Assembly: GCF_024362765.1 (NCBI RefSeq)
Contig: NZ_CP093302.1
Coordinates: 1,332,001-1,396,000, forward strand
Direction: 5' to 3'
DNA: 64,000 bases
DNA from: Alkalihalobacillus sp. LMS6
Lineage (GTDB): Bacteria; Bacillota; Bacilli; Bacillales; Bacillaceae_D
The notes beneath the pieces are model-generated. The model had not been told where the DNA came from. It saw nothing but the letters and a program-made list of their open reading frames with translations, and did no database searches. Shown piece after piece: positions 54,168 through 64,000 of the stretch (positions within the stretch are counted from its first letter, which is position 1; every line of letters starts with the position of its first letter). Position numbers and translations under genes: made by a program.

Positions 54168-55698
54168 GCATGAATAAGCGTAGCTCTTCTTTTGTGAACA
54201 AACGCAAAGCGAACATGCCAGCAATGTACACACAAGCGGATAAAGAAATGTTTAAACCGGTGCGAATGGTGTACGATAATGAGTGGAAGAGGGAATCATT
54301 AAAAAATTGAGCTGACAAACACGTAAGAACGATGAGCAAAAAGAGTTTAAATATAGGACGTATATGAAAAAAGAAACCAGTTGTTTTGGCAATTGAGGCA
54401 AAATGAAGCATTGTGACAAGTACAAAACCAACCACAATCGCAAGCGCCGCTCCAATAATACCGAAGCTAGGATTGGAAGCGAGAGCAAAAATCGCCCCCG
54501 TTTTGATAATCGCCCCAATTAAACTATTCATCATAGAAACTCGGGCATAATTCAACGCTTGTAATGCGGCTTGTAACGGGCCTTGTAAATACAAAAATAG
54601 CGCAAAAGGTGCCATAATTTTAAGCATAGCAGCTGCTTCTGGTGCATGGTACATAATCGTCATTAATTCGCTCGCAAACACATAAAGAACAACAACACAG
54701 ATTCCCCCTGATAAGAGGCTAATGCGAATCGCTTGTTCAAGCCTATGGTGAACGAGTGTGTGTTTTTGCTGAGCCACTGCTTCACTTAGATTTGGAAGCA
54801 AGGAGACGGATAAAGAGTACGTAATAAAGGTTGGTAACGTTAGTAAAGGCACAACATAGCCAACCAAGAGACCGTATTGCTGGGTGGCAATTACCGTAGC
54901 CGTGCCAGCAAGAGCAAGACTTTGTGCAACAACTATCGGTTCAAAGAACAAAGCGGTTGTGCCAATTAAGCGACTACCTGTTGTTGGTAACGCAATGGTA
55001 AGTAAATCTGAAAAGGTCTTCTTTTCTCCTTTAATCGTTGAAAAAAAGTTTTTACGAAAGCGGAATGATTTTTTTGATTTAAACAAAAAAACTAAATAAA
55101 GTAAGGAAGCCAATTCACCACAAATCGCAGACAGCATTGCACCGGCAGCTGCATATTCAATGCCTAGAGGTAAGAAAGCAAGGCTTAAAACGGCAACTAA
55201 GGTGATGCGAACAATTTGCTCGATTACTTGACCGTAGGCAGTTGGTTTCATGTTTTGCAACCCTTGAAAATAGCCGCGTAAAACGGAAGAAACCGCAATA
55301 ATCGGTACGATTGGGATAACCGCATAAAGTGCATAAATGGCTCGTGTATCTGTTAGTAATGTTGTGGCGATTATAGGTGCTAGTAGCACTAGAGAGACCG
55401 TGAAGATAACCGAGAGAACTGCGGTCATTGCGAGCGAAACAGCGAGAATCTTTTTTATTCGGTAAGATTCATTTCGTGCTTCTGCTTCGGCTACTAGTTT
55501 TGCAATCGCAACAGGTAGGCCCATTTGTGTTAATGTTAACAGAAGCAACATGGTTGGGATCGCCATCATATAAAGGCCAACCCCTTCAGGACCAAGAATC
55601 CGTGCCATGACGATTCGATTTACAAAACCAAGCAATTTTGTGAAAAATCCAGCCACAATTAAAATAATGGTTCCTTTTAGAAATGATTGTTTAGTCAT
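54157..55698 (-). CDS. spoVB: Stage V sporulation protein B (MATE/MOP-type flippase)
   Basis: A 513-residue polytopic protein with about 14 hydrophobic segments. The start KQSFLKGTIILIVAGFFTKLLGFVN and GPEGVGLYMMAIP are typical. It is required for spore cortex synthesis in B. subtilis and belongs to the same superfamily as lipid II and O-antigen flippases. Confidence 0.95.
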   Translation of the reverse strand: MTKQSFLKGTIILIVAGFFTKLLGFVNRIVMARILGPEGVGLYMMAIPTMLLLLTLTQMGLPVAIAKLVAEAEARNESYRIKKILAVSLAMTAVLSVIFTVSLVLLAPIIATTLLTDTRAIYALYAVIPIVPIIAVSSVLRGYFQGLQNMKPTAYGQVIEQIVRITLVAVLSLAFLPLGIEYAAAGAMLSAICGELASLLYLVFLFKSKKSFRFRKNFFSTIKGEKKTFSDLLTIALPTTGSRLIGTTALFFEPIVVAQSLALAGTATVIATQQYGLLVGYVVPLLTLPTFITYSLSVSLLPNLSEAVAQQKHTLVHHRLEQAIRISLLSGGICVVVLYVFASELMTIMYHAPEAAAMLKIMAPFALFLYLQGPLQAALQALNYARVSMMNSLIGAIIKTGAIFALASNPSFGIIGAALAIVVGFVLVTMLHFASIAKTTGFFFHIRPIFKLFLLIVLTCLSAQFFNDSLFHSLSYTIRTGLNISLSACVYIAGMFALRLFTKEELRLFMRKK

Positions 55699-55878
55699 AG
55701 CGTTCCTGCCTTTTTTATACGTCTCCTACTGTTATTTCTATGCAGAGAAGGACAGGACATGACAAGCTTATAGAAGAGGATAAAACCCAACTTGGGAAAT
55801 GAATAGTAATAGCAGGAATTCTTGAATTTTGTTAGTATATGTATGACGACAGTTTTTTCTAAGAAATGAGGGTAAAGC

Positions 55879-56181
55879 ATGGGGGAAAAACAGCAATTTG
55901 ACGTGTGGCGAGAGGATATCGCACCTATTTTGTCTATAAAAAAAGATGAGTTTCATGAGCTTGGCTATAACCGTGTTACGAAAGAAGATTTGTGGATGTA
56001 TGTTATTGATAAGCAAAAAAAGCGCAAAACGTTTATGCCTTTTTACGCCTTTGTTGATGCGTTATTGTCAATTAAACCTCAAGATTATATGACTTGGCTC
56101 ACGGTAAATACATATAAAGAACCCATTGATTGGTTTAAAGAATTTGAAGCAGCAACAGATACAAAAGGGACAGGCAGCTAG
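55879..56181 (+). CDS. comN: Post-transcriptional regulator ComN (YrzD)
   Basis: A 100-residue protein with REDIAPILSIKKDEFHELG, RVTKEDLWMYV and a SIKPQDYMTWLTVNTYK C-terminal helix, as in ComN, which controls comE mRNA localisation through DivIVA. It lies between spoVB and secD as in B. subtilis. Confidence 0.85.
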   Translation: MGEKQQFDVWREDIAPILSIKKDEFHELGYNRVTKEDLWMYVIDKQKKRKTFMPFYAFVDALLSIKPQDYMTWLTVNTYKEPIDWFKEFEAATDTKGTGS

Positions 56182-56198
56182 AATGGAGGAACTACCTA

Positions 56199-57503
56199 AT
56201 GAAAATTAAAAAAGGCCGGATCGCGCTTTTTTTTGCAATTGTTGCTGTGTTAGCAGCAGGGATTAGTTATTTTGCGCGACCTGTACTTCAAGATGTGAAT
56301 TTAGGCCTTGATTTACAGGGAGGTTTTGAAGTCCTGTATGAAGTTGAGGCGATGCATGAAGGGGACGTTATTGATGAAGAGGCCCTTTTGTCAACAACAA
56401 CAGCCATTAATGAACGTGTAAATACAATTGGTGTGTCCGAACCGACGATTCAGATTGAAGGGGATAACCGAATTCGTGTTCAGCTTGCAGGTGTTGATGA
56501 TCAAGAATCTGCCCGTGATATTTTGTCAACTGGTGGCGAATTAACGATTCGTGATGTAGAAGACAATATTCTTTTAGACGGTAGTGACTTAACGCAAAAT
56601 GGCGCAAATGCAACGCTTAACGCAGATACGAATCAGCCAATCGTCACGTTAACGTTAGAAGACGCAGATCAATTTGGCGATATTACACGAGAACTTGCAC
56701 AACAACCTCAAGGTGAGAACTTGCTTGTTATGTGGCTTGACTTTGAAGAAGGCGATAGCTACGAAGAAGAAGCGATGAAAGCTGATCCTAAATTCTTGTC
56801 TGCTGCCTCTGTCAACCAAACGCTGCAAACAAGAAATGTGCAGATTGAAGGGCAGTTTACAACAGAAGAAACGCGCTTTTTAGCAGAAATTTTAAATGCT
56901 GGCGCTTTACCTGTAGAGTTAAATGAAATTTATTCAACATCGGTTGGTGCTTCTTTAGGTGAGCAATCAATGAACCAAACAATCAACGCTGGTTTAATCG
57001 GAGTGGCGCTTATTTTTGCCTACATGATGCTGTATTATCGTTTTCCAGGTGTCATTGCGATTATTACATTGAGCGTGTATACATTTTTAGTATTAATTGT
57101 GTTTAACGCGTTAAATGCTGTTTTAACGTTGCCAGGGATTGCGGCGTTAATTTTAGGAATTGGTATGGCTGTTGATGCCAATATTATTACGTACGAACGG
57201 GTGCGAGAAGAAATTAAATCAGGTAAATCAATTATGTCGGCGTTTCGCGTAGGGGGGAGACGGTCATTTGCAACAATCTTTGATGCGAATATCACGACTC
57301 TTATTGCTGCTGGCGTCATGTTTTATTTCGGGACAAGTTCTGTTCAAGGATTTGCCGTCATGCTTATTATTAGTATTCTCGTGAGTTTCTTAACGGCAGT
57401 ATGGGGGTCTCGCTTATTGCTAGGTTTATGGGTGAACAGTAAGTTTTTAAATAAACGCCCAGGTTGGTTTGGAGTTAAGCGAGGTGAGATTGATGAGGTT
57501 TAG
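56199..57503 (+). CDS. secD: Protein translocase subunit SecD (separate gene)
   Basis: A 434-residue membrane protein: TM1 at 8-26, LGLDLQGGFEVLYEV, a P1-type exported domain with two acidic halves, then five TM segments from about 258. It ends in NKRPGWFGVKRGEIDEV with a stop at 57503. B. subtilis has a fused SecDF; here the reading frame closes and secF begins eleven bases earlier in the next frame. Confidence 0.93.
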   Translation: MKIKKGRIALFFAIVAVLAAGISYFARPVLQDVNLGLDLQGGFEVLYEVEAMHEGDVIDEEALLSTTTAINERVNTIGVSEPTIQIEGDNRIRVQLAGVDDQESARDILSTGGELTIRDVEDNILLDGSDLTQNGANATLNADTNQPIVTLTLEDADQFGDITRELAQQPQGENLLVMWLDFEEGDSYEEEAMKADPKFLSAASVNQTLQTRNVQIEGQFTTEETRFLAEILNAGALPVELNEIYSTSVGASLGEQSMNQTINAGLIGVALIFAYMMLYYRFPGVIAIITLSVYTFLVLIVFNALNAVLTLPGIAALILGIGMAVDANIITYERVREEIKSGKSIMSAFRVGGRRSFATIFDANITTLIAAGVMFYFGTSSVQGFAVMLIISILVSFLTAVWGSRLLLGLWVNSKFLNKRPGWFGVKRGEIDEV

Positions 57504-58434
57504 TCCTGAAAATTGGAATGTTGACTTAACGAAACATCGGAATAAGTTTTTTGTTGCATCTGGGATAACGATTATTATTGGCGTCATTCTCTTATTTACA
57601 ATGGGGTTTAACTTAGGTGTTGATTTTGAAAGTGGTTCAAATGTAGAAATTCAGACAGAAGAGAGCTTAACGGAAGAGCAAATCCTTGCTGATTTTGAAG
57701 CGATTGATCTTAATAATGATTACGTGCCAAGCGTGACGCTAGGCGGGGATCAAAATCAAAATGCAAGTGCGCGATTTGTAGATGAATTCAATCAGCAAGA
57801 GATCGCGACAATTCAAAACTATTTTAATGAAGAGTACGGCAATACCCCAAATATTAGTACGGTATCGCCTTTAGTTGGGGAAGAATTAGCGAGAAATGCA
57901 GTCATTTCAGTCCTCATTGCTTCCGTTGGGATTGTTATTTACATTGCACTTCGCTTTCATTTCTTATATGGCGTATCGGCGATTATTGGGTTATTGCATG
58001 ATGCGTTTATCGTAATTGCGCTTTTCAGCTTGTTGCAAGTAGAGATTAACGTTCCGTTTATTGCCGCTATCTTAACGGTGGTCGGTTATTCAATCAATGA
58101 TACGATTGTGACATTTGACCGGATGCGGGAAAATGTCAAGAAAGAAAAGGAAATCGAAAGTTTTCAGCATTTGGCGCAAGTAGTAAATAAAAGCTTGCTT
58201 CAAGTAATCACGCGATCGATTAACACGGTTCTTACCGTGATGTTTGCAGCACTTGCTTTATTCATCTTCGGCGGAGAAGCAATTCGCTCATTCTCGCTTG
58301 CACTCGTCATTGGTCTCGCAGCAGGAACGTATTCATCAATGTTCTTGTGTGCGCAAATGTGGCTTGTGTGGGAATGGAAACGATTGGTGCGCTTAAAGAA
58401 TAAACCGAAAAAAGTTGAAGAAGACTACGTATAA
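57493..58434 (+). CDS. secF: Protein translocase subunit SecF (separate gene)
   Basis: A 313-residue protein with FSPENWNVDLTKHRNKFF, TM1 and then GFNLGVDFESGSNVEIQT, followed by five TM segments with the family motif VGYSINDTIVTFDRMREN. ATG 57493 is preceded by GAGGTGAGA and lies in the +1 frame relative to secD. Together they form a Sec-linked, PMF-driven unit that pulls exported chains. Confidence 0.93.
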   Translation: MRFSPENWNVDLTKHRNKFFVASGITIIIGVILLFTMGFNLGVDFESGSNVEIQTEESLTEEQILADFEAIDLNNDYVPSVTLGGDQNQNASARFVDEFNQQEIATIQNYFNEEYGNTPNISTVSPLVGEELARNAVISVLIASVGIVIYIALRFHFLYGVSAIIGLLHDAFIVIALFSLLQVEINVPFIAAILTVVGYSINDTIVTFDRMRENVKKEKEIESFQHLAQVVNKSLLQVITRSINTVLTVMFAALALFIFGGEAIRSFSLALVIGLAAGTYSSMFLCAQMWLVWEWKRLVRLKNKPKKVEEDYV

Positions 58435-58455
58435 AAGAATAGGTCGGTGAATGGA

Positions 58456-58764
58456 ATGAAAGGCCAAACGTTTTTTATAGTTGGTGTCATTGCAGCAATC
58501 CTAATTGCGGTTTTTTCCGTGTTAAATGTTGAAAGTGTTCCGGTAAACTTGTTATTCGTGCAAACAGACTGGCCACTTATTCTAATTATTTTATTCTCGG
58601 TTTTACTTGGAGCCATTGTTGCATTTGCGCTTTCAGGTATTAGAATGCACCAGCTTAAGCTTGAAATGAAAAAGCTGAAAGAGCAGAAAAACGCTCAAGT
58701 AGATGAAAGTGAAGAAGTCAATACGCAACCTAACCGCATGAAAAAAGAACATAAAAAAGACTAA
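58456..58764 (+). CDS. LapA-family membrane protein (DUF1049, YrvD-like)
   Basis: A 102-residue protein with two TM segments (about 5-25 and 38-60) and a charged Lys/Glu-rich tail, matching the lipopolysaccharide-assembly A domain family. It lies between secF and recJ. Function unknown in Gram-positives. Confidence 0.8.
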   Translation: MKGQTFFIVGVIAAILIAVFSVLNVESVPVNLLFVQTDWPLILIILFSVLLGAIVAFALSGIRMHQLKLEMKKLKEQKNAQVDESEEVNTQPNRMKKEHKKD

Positions 58765-58828
58765 ATTCCTATCATTGCTACCCCTCGCATCGTCCTGTAT
58801 AATAGGATGGTCGAGGGGTGTTTTACAT

Positions 58829-61183
58829 ATGTTGCAACCACATGCAAGGTGGCGCATTTTAGAGCAAGATACAACGATCGTAAATGAATTAGCAAATGAA
58901 TTAAACCTTTCCCAAGTCGCCGCAAGGCTTTTGGTTAATAGAGGCTTTACCGATTCTACTACGGCAAGCGAATTTTTAATGACAGAAGAGCCTGCGTTTA
59001 TCGACCCATTTTTAATGAAAGGGATGGAAGCAGCTGTTTCACGAATAAAAGTTGCGATAGAAGCAAACGAACGTATTTTAGTCTTTGGAGATTATGATGC
59101 GGATGGTGTGAGTTCTACTTCTGTCCTTCTGACCGCATTAAAACTACAAGGAGCGGATTGCGACTACTATATTCCAAATCGGTTCACGGAAGGCTATGGT
59201 CCGAATAATCCAGCGCTTGAGTGGGCGAAGGAGCAAGGATTTACTCTTGTCATTACAGTGGATACAGGAATCTCCGCTGTGGAGCAAGCGGATTATGCAA
59301 AAAACATTGGGCTAGATTTTATTATTACAGATCACCATGAACCACCGCCTGTTTTGCCGAACAGCTACGCAACGATCAATCCGAAGCAACCAGGCTGTGA
59401 CTATCCTTTCAAAGAATTAGCTGGGGTTGGCGTTGCCTTTAAAGTTGCGCATGCGTTACTAGATCGAGTTCCTCACGAGCTCCTGGATTATGCCGTGATT
59501 GGCACCATTGCTGACCTTGTCCCACTCGTTGGGGAGAATCGTTTACTGGCGAAAAAGGGACTTCGTGCGTTTCAAACATCGGACAAAAAAGGCATCCAAG
59601 CATTAAAAGATGTGTGCGGAATGACAGCTGCTGAAGTAGAGGCAGACCACATTGGTTTTGCGGTTGGACCTAGACTGAATGCTGCTGGTCGGCTTGATTC
59701 TGCAGTCCCTGCAGTTGAACTGTTATTAGCAAAAGACGAGGACGAAGCAAAGGCGCTGGCGTTAGAAATTGACGGTTTAAATAAAGAGCGACAAAAGATT
59801 GTAACCGATATGTCCAAAGAAGCGATTGAGTCGGTTCAACAGCTCGAGCAAATTCCTGAAGCACTCATCGTTGCCAAAGAAGGCTGGAACGCTGGCGTCA
59901 TTGGAATCGTTGCATCAAGACTCGTTGAAAAATTTTATCGGCCAACGATTGTGATGACTATCGATCCTGAAACAGGTCTAGCTAAAGGATCAGCACGCAG
60001 TATTGAAGGGTTTGATATGTTTGCGGAACTTTCAAAAAGTCGAGACATTCTGCCGCACTTTGGCGGGCATCCAATGGCGGCTGGTATGACGCTAGAAGCA
60101 GACAATATTTCGCTTTTACAAGAACGTTTAATTGAGCAAGCTAAAACAGGATTGGCGCCTGAAGCGTTTAAGCCAGTTACCACCATTGATTTAGCAGTTG
60201 CCATTGATGACGTATCGGTAAAGGTGCTAAAAGAAATTGAAACACTCGCTCCTTTTGGAGTTGAAAATACAAAGCCAAAAGTGTTAATAGACGAAGTGAA
60301 ACTTGCAGATATTAAGCGAATCGGTAGTGATTCCAGTCACTTGAAATTTCAATTTGCAGGGGAAGAAACGACGTTGGACGGCATTGCATTTCGAAAAGGG
60401 GATTTGTACGAACAAATTACTCCGCAAGCAAATGTCTCAGCTGTTGGGACACTTTCGATTAACGAATGGAACGGAAGAGTGAAGCCGCAGCTAATTGTTG
60501 ATGATGTTGCGATTAAAGACTGGCAATTGTTTGATTGGCGGAGTTTACAGTTAAATCGGTTGGCATCTAGATTAAATGAACTGCCAGCAGATGAAACCAT
60601 TGTCGTCGCTTTTCAAGAAAAGACGGTTAAACGCTGTAAAGACCTCAATATCATTGCGCATCATGTCCATGATCCTTTACCTTCTTTTGCAGGAAAATTC
60701 ATTGTTATACTGGACGTCCCTTCTCATCGCGAAGATCTTTATGGAATGTTTTCGGAGAACGAGAAGCCCAACAGAATTTATGTCGTCTTTTCTGAGGAAG
60801 AGGAGTCATTTTTTAAGACAAATCCTAATCGAGATCAATTTAAGTGGTATTATGCGTTTCTAAAAAAACGCGAACATTTTCCAATTAATGATTTAAAGAA
60901 ATTAGAGGCACATAAAGGTTGGTCATCTGACACTACGTCATTCATGAATCAAGTGTTTGCTGAATTAGGGTTTATTGAGATTGATAACGAGCGTATAACG
61001 ATTGTGAAAAGCCCGGAAAAGAAAGCATTAGATGAATCAGAAGCTTATCAAGCAAAACAAGAACAAGCTTGGTTAGAAAACGAACTTGTATATGCTTCCT
61101 ATGGACAGCTAAGAGAATTATTTACAAAACGAATTGGAAGCGATGCTTCAGAAAAGAAGGAGACGATGGTACATGGATTATAA
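58829..61183 (+). CDS. recJ: Single-stranded-DNA-specific exonuclease RecJ
   Basis: A 784-residue 5'-3' exonuclease. DHH motifs are visible: [27 protein letters not shown], then DHHA1-type [11 protein letters not shown] and GGHPMAAGM, followed by an OB region and a long Firmicute C-terminal extension (from about 560). ATG 58829 follows GAGGGGTG. It overlaps apt. Confidence 0.95.
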   Translation: MLQPHARWRILEQDTTIVNELANELNLSQVAARLLVNRGFTDSTTASEFLMTEEPAFIDPFLMKGMEAAVSRIKVAIEANERILVFGDYDADGVSSTSVLLTALKLQGADCDYYIPNRFTEGYGPNNPALEWAKEQGFTLVITVDTGISAVEQADYAKNIGLDFIITDHHEPPPVLPNSYATINPKQPGCDYPFKELAGVGVAFKVAHALLDRVPHELLDYAVIGTIADLVPLVGENRLLAKKGLRAFQTSDKKGIQALKDVCGMTAAEVEADHIGFAVGPRLNAAGRLDSAVPAVELLLAKDEDEAKALALEIDGLNKERQKIVTDMSKEAIESVQQLEQIPEALIVAKEGWNAGVIGIVASRLVEKFYRPTIVMTIDPETGLAKGSARSIEGFDMFAELSKSRDILPHFGGHPMAAGMTLEADNISLLQERLIEQAKTGLAPEAFKPVTTIDLAVAIDDVSVKVLKEIETLAPFGVENTKPKVLIDEVKLADIKRIGSDSSHLKFQFAGEETTLDGIAFRKGDLYEQITPQANVSAVGTLSINEWNGRVKPQLIVDDVAIKDWQLFDWRSLQLNRLASRLNELPADETIVVAFQEKTVKRCKDLNIIAHHVHDPLPSFAGKFIVILDVPSHREDLYGMFSENEKPNRIYVVFSEEEESFFKTNPNRDQFKWYYAFLKKREHFPINDLKKLEAHKGWSSDTTSFMNQVFAELGFIEIDNERITIVKSPEKKALDESEAYQAKQEQAWLENELVYASYGQLRELFTKRIGSDASEKKETMVHGL

Positions 61184-61688
61184 AAAGCATATTACAATTG
61201 TTGAGGATTGGCCGCAAGAAGGGATTCGCTTTAAAGATATTACGACTTTAATGCAGAATGGCCCTGCTTATAAAAAAGCAATTATGGAGCTTACAGAATA
61301 TGCGAAAAAACAACAAGCAGATGTTATTGTTGGACCAGAAGCGAGAGGGTTTGTAGTTGGCTGTCCGGTTGCTACAGAGCTAGAGCTTGGTTTTGTACCA
61401 GTTCGAAAAAAAGGAAAGCTTCCTCGAGAAGTAATTGAATGTGATTACGGCTTAGAATATGGAAAAGATTGCTTGACCATTCACAAAGATAGTATCCAAC
61501 CAGGTCAACGTGTTGTGATCACAGACGATCTGCTCGCAACTGGTGGAACCATTGAAGCAACGACAAAACTAGTGGAGCAACTTGGTGGAGAAGTTGTTGG
61601 CCTTGCTTTTCTTATAGAACTCGCTTACATTGATGGAAGAAAAAAGTTAGAAACGTACGATATTTTCTCATTAACAACGTACGAATAA
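61173..61688 (+). CDS. apt: Adenine phosphoribosyltransferase
   Basis: A 171-residue purine salvage enzyme: [34 protein letters not shown] and the PRPP loop [16 protein letters not shown] 61173 has AAGGAGACG upstream and lies in the end of recJ. Conserved recJ-apt-relA order. Confidence 0.97.
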   Translation: MDYKKHITIVEDWPQEGIRFKDITTLMQNGPAYKKAIMELTEYAKKQQADVIVGPEARGFVVGCPVATELELGFVPVRKKGKLPREVIECDYGLEYGKDCLTIHKDSIQPGQRVVITDDLLATGGTIEATTKLVEQLGGEVVGLAFLIELAYIDGRKKLETYDIFSLTTYE

Positions 61689-61701
61689 TGAAGATTGGAA
61701 G

Positions 61702-61729
61702 CGGCTGTTCACGATACAGCCGTTTTTTT
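61702..61729 (+). terminator. Terminator after apt
   Basis: CGGCTGT / ACAGCCG with a seven-base loop and seven Ts. Confidence 0.92.
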
Positions 61730-61752
61730 CGAAAGCGAAAAGTGAACGCCTC

Positions 61753-61781
61753 TTTACAAGAGTGTTGGAGTAAAGGATAAT
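61753..61781 (+). promoter_or_regulatory. Sigma-A promoter of relA
   Basis: TTTACA-17-GATAAT, 35 bases before the relA start, after the apt terminator. Confidence 0.7.
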
Positions 61782-61816
61782 AGAAAGAAAACTTGTCGAA
61801 TGAGTAAGGTGATTCC

Positions 61817-64000
61817 ATGACGATCGATCAGGTGCTAGAAAAAGCAAGCGCCTATTTGCAACCAGATGATATTGATTTTTTGACGAAAGCATATACGTTC
61901 GCTGAGCAAGCCCACAGTGGACAGTATCGTAAATCTGGTGAGCCCTATATTCTTCATCCTGTCCAAGTTGCGGATATTATTGTCGGATTAGAGCTTGACC
62001 CAAACACCATTGCAGCAGCATTTCTTCATGATGTTGTTGAAGATACAGACGCAACTGTGGAAGAGTTACAAGAACACTTTAATAAAGAAGTAGCGATGCT
62101 CGTAGACGGTGTGACAAAGCTAAAGAAATTTAAGTATAAATCAAAAGAAGAACAGCAAGCCGAAAATCATCGGAAAATGTTAATGGCGATGGCGAAAGAC
62201 ATTCGTGTACTTCTAATAAAATTGGCTGACCGCCTTCACAATATGCGGACACTTAAATTTATGCCGCCTCATAAGCAGCGAGTGACCTCTAACGAAACGC
62301 TTGAGATTTTTGCACCTTTAGCGCATCGTCTAGGGATTTCTACAATTAAATGGGAACTAGAAGATACGGCATTGCGCTACTTAGATCCACAACAGTACTA
62401 TCGCATTGTAAATTTAATGAAACGTAAGCGGGCTGAGCGCGAAAACTACTTGTCTGATGTAATTGAAACAATTAATGATCAGCTTGAAGATGTGAACGTG
62501 AGCGCAGAATTGTCTGGTCGACCAAAACATATTTATAGCATTTACCGAAAAATGGTCATCCAAAAAAAGCAATTTAATGAGATCTATGATTTATTAGCAG
62601 TTCGTATTATTGTAAAAAATATTAAAGATTGCTATGCCGTTCTAGGTATTATTCATACGTGCTGGCGTCCAATGCCTGGTCGTTTCAAAGATTATATTGC
62701 CATGCCAAAAGCAAACATGTACCAATCTTTGCATACGACAGTAGTAGGGCCAAATGGAGATCCTCTTGAGGTGCAAATTCGTACGGACGACATGCATCGT
62801 GTCGCTGAATATGGTGTAGCGGCTCATTGGGCTTACAAAGAAGGCAAAACGTTATCAAGTAAGCGATATTCGTTTGAGGACAAGCTTAGCTGGCTAAGAG
62901 ATGTCATTGAATCTCAGACAGATACAAATGATGCACAAGAATTTATGGAATCAATGAAAATGGATTTGTTTTCAGACATGGTCTTTGTATTCACACCAAA
63001 AGGCGATGTAGTGGAGCTACCTCGAGGGTCGGTCCCGCTTGATTTTGCATATCGAATTCATAGTGAAATCGGAAATCGTTGTATTGGTGCAAAGGTAAAT
63101 AGCAAAATGGTTCCGCTTGATCATGAATTGAAAACAGGCGACATTGTTGAAGTGATGACATCAAAGCACTCTTATGGACCAAGTCAAGATTGGCTAAAAT
63201 TAACGAAATCTTCCCATGCAAAAAATAAAATTAAGCAATGGTTTAAAAAAGAAAAACGTGAAGAAAATGTTGCTAAAGGGAAAGAATTAATCGAGAAAGA
63301 AATTAAAGCATTGGATTTTGATCCAAAGGTTATTCTTACTCATGAAAATTTAACAGAAGCGACAACGAAATTTAGTTTTGCAGGTGACGAAGACATGTAC
63401 GCAGCGGTTGGCTACGGTGGGATTAGCCCGAAACAAATCGTTAACCGCATGACGGAAAAACAGCGCAAAGCGAAAGAGCAAGAACAAGACAATCAATCGT
63501 TAGACGATGCTTTAAATGACATTCAATCGTTTACGATGAAGAAAAAATCAAATTCAATTGGCGTGCTTGTAAAAGGTGTCGATAACTTGCTCATTCGTTT
63601 AGCTCGTTGCTGTACGCCTGTTCCTGGCGATGATATTGTTGGCTATATTACAAAAGGCCGAGGGGTTTCGATTCATCGCACCGACTGTCCAAACGTCGTT
63701 AATGACGAGAGTTCTAGCTCACGATTGTTAGAAGTTGAATGGGAAGGGGATCGCCATTCCTCTAAGTCGTACAATGTCGATATTGAAATTACAGCATTTG
63801 ATCGCAATGGCTTTTTAAATGAAGTGCTGCACACGATGACCGAAACAAGAACGCAAATTAACTCAGTTTCTGGTCGATCGGATCATAAGCATAAGATTGC
63901 AACAGTTGAAATGAGTATCTCCATCACAAACAAACAACATTTGCAGAAAATTGTCGAGCGTATTAAACAATTAAAAGATATTTACTCTGTACGAAGAGTC
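61817..64000 (+). CDS. relA: Bifunctional (p)ppGpp synthetase/hydrolase RelA (3' end outside window)
   Basis: 728 codons are present and no stop is reached; the family length (about 734) suggests only a few residues are missing. HD hydrolase: YILHPVQVA, FLHDVVEDTD (71-77). Synthetase: RPKHIYSIYRKM, YDLLAVRIIV, FKDYIAMPKANMYQSLHTTV. Then TGS (VFVFTPKGDVVELPRGS), a C-rich RCCTPVPGDDIVGY and an ACT domain (DIEITAFDRNGFLNEV). ATG 61817 has TAAGGTGAT upstream. It is the stringent-response enzyme. Confidence 0.97.
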   Translation, partial: MTIDQVLEKASAYLQPDDIDFLTKAYTFAEQAHSGQYRKSGEPYILHPVQVADIIVGLELDPNTIAAAFLHDVVEDTDATVEELQEHFNKEVAMLVDGVTKLKKFKYKSKEEQQAENHRKMLMAMAKDIRVLLIKLADRLHNMRTLKFMPPHKQRVTSNETLEIFAPLAHRLGISTIKWELEDTALRYLDPQQYYRIVNLMKRKRAERENYLSDVIETINDQLEDVNVSAELSGRPKHIYSIYRKMVIQKKQFNEIYDLLAVRIIVKNIKDCYAVLGIIHTCWRPMPGRFKDYIAMPKANMYQSLHTTVVGPNGDPLEVQIRTDDMHRVAEYGVAAHWAYKEGKTLSSKRYSFEDKLSWLRDVIESQTDTNDAQEFMESMKMDLFSDMVFVFTPKGDVVELPRGSVPLDFAYRIHSEIGNRCIGAKVNSKMVPLDHELKTGDIVEVMTSKHSYGPSQDWLKLTKSSHAKNKIKQWFKKEKREENVAKGKELIEKEIKALDFDPKVILTHENLTEATTKFSFAGDEDMYAAVGYGGISPKQIVNRMTEKQRKAKEQEQDNQSLDDALNDIQSFTMKKKSNSIGVLVKGVDNLLIRLARCCTPVPGDDIVGYITKGRGVSIHRTDCPNVVNDESSSSRLLEVEWEGDRHSSKSYNVDIEITAFDRNGFLNEVLHTMTETRTQINSVSGRSDHKHKIATVEMSISITNKQHLQKIVERIKQLKDIYSVRRV

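Overview
The window is a 64 kb piece of chromosome from an endospore-forming member of the Bacillaceae. Sporulation genes are scattered throughout (alpha/beta SASP, spo0B, spoVB, safA, coxA, bofC, yjcZ-type), Shine-Dalgarno sequences are strong, TTG and GTG starts are common, and gene order is close to Bacillus subtilis. Very acidic secreted proteins, such as the PrsA tail, suggest an alkaliphilic or salt-tolerant relative, but that is inference. I see no rRNA, tRNA, CRISPR array, insertion sequence or prophage; this is core chromosome with a few lineage-specific features.

Region 1 (1-10.8 kb): the end of a heterodimeric ABC exporter pair, a PLP aminotransferase, lemA-htpX, and a five-gene acyl-CoA/biotin-carboxylase operon of the yngJ-H-HB-F-E (leucine/branched-chain acyl-CoA catabolism) type. 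A TTGACT-17-TAGGAT promoter followed by a perfect CcpA cre box precedes that operon. Region 2 (10.9-17.2 kb): SASP, msmX, a PucR/CdaR-type regulator, yheE, yheB, yheA, a yhaX-like HAD protein without its catalytic Asp, and small genes. Region 3 (17.3-28.8 kb) groups protein-secretion and quality-control functions: cssRS, yhaM, yhaL, prsA, a yjcZ-type micropeptide, a ypmS-like gene, hpr(scoC), serC, hit and ecsABC. Region 4 (28.8-35.7 kb): ccdA, pbpF, and hemE-hemH-hemY of the coproporphyrin-dependent heme route.

At about 35.8-36.4 kb the B. subtilis-like order jumps from the hem locus to the spo0B-obg locus. In this junction lies an apparently undescribed micropeptide operon on the minus strand: three tiny reading frames, each with a strong SD, behind a TTTACA-17-TATGAT promoter. 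The last frame is YrzI-like, and its SD lies in one of two mutually exclusive hairpins, which looks like a translational attenuator.

Region 5 (36.4-64 kb) follows the B. subtilis spo0B-to-relA order: spo0B, obg, pheB, pheA, niaR/nifS divergent from nadB-nadC-nadA, safA, coxA, a CuA-type lipoprotein, bofC, ruvA, ruvB, a DUF2905 gene, queA, tgt, yajC, yrzE, a DUF421-only remnant, a Gly/Tyr-rich small protein, spoVB, comN, secD and secF (two separate genes instead of the fused secDF), a LapA-like gene, recJ, apt and relA (cut by the window end). Other notable features are a 12 x 42-bp tandem array in safA that encodes a His/Met-rich matrix, a possible translated leader with a terminator in front of hemE, and a structured degenerate intergenic repeat between yhaL and prsA.
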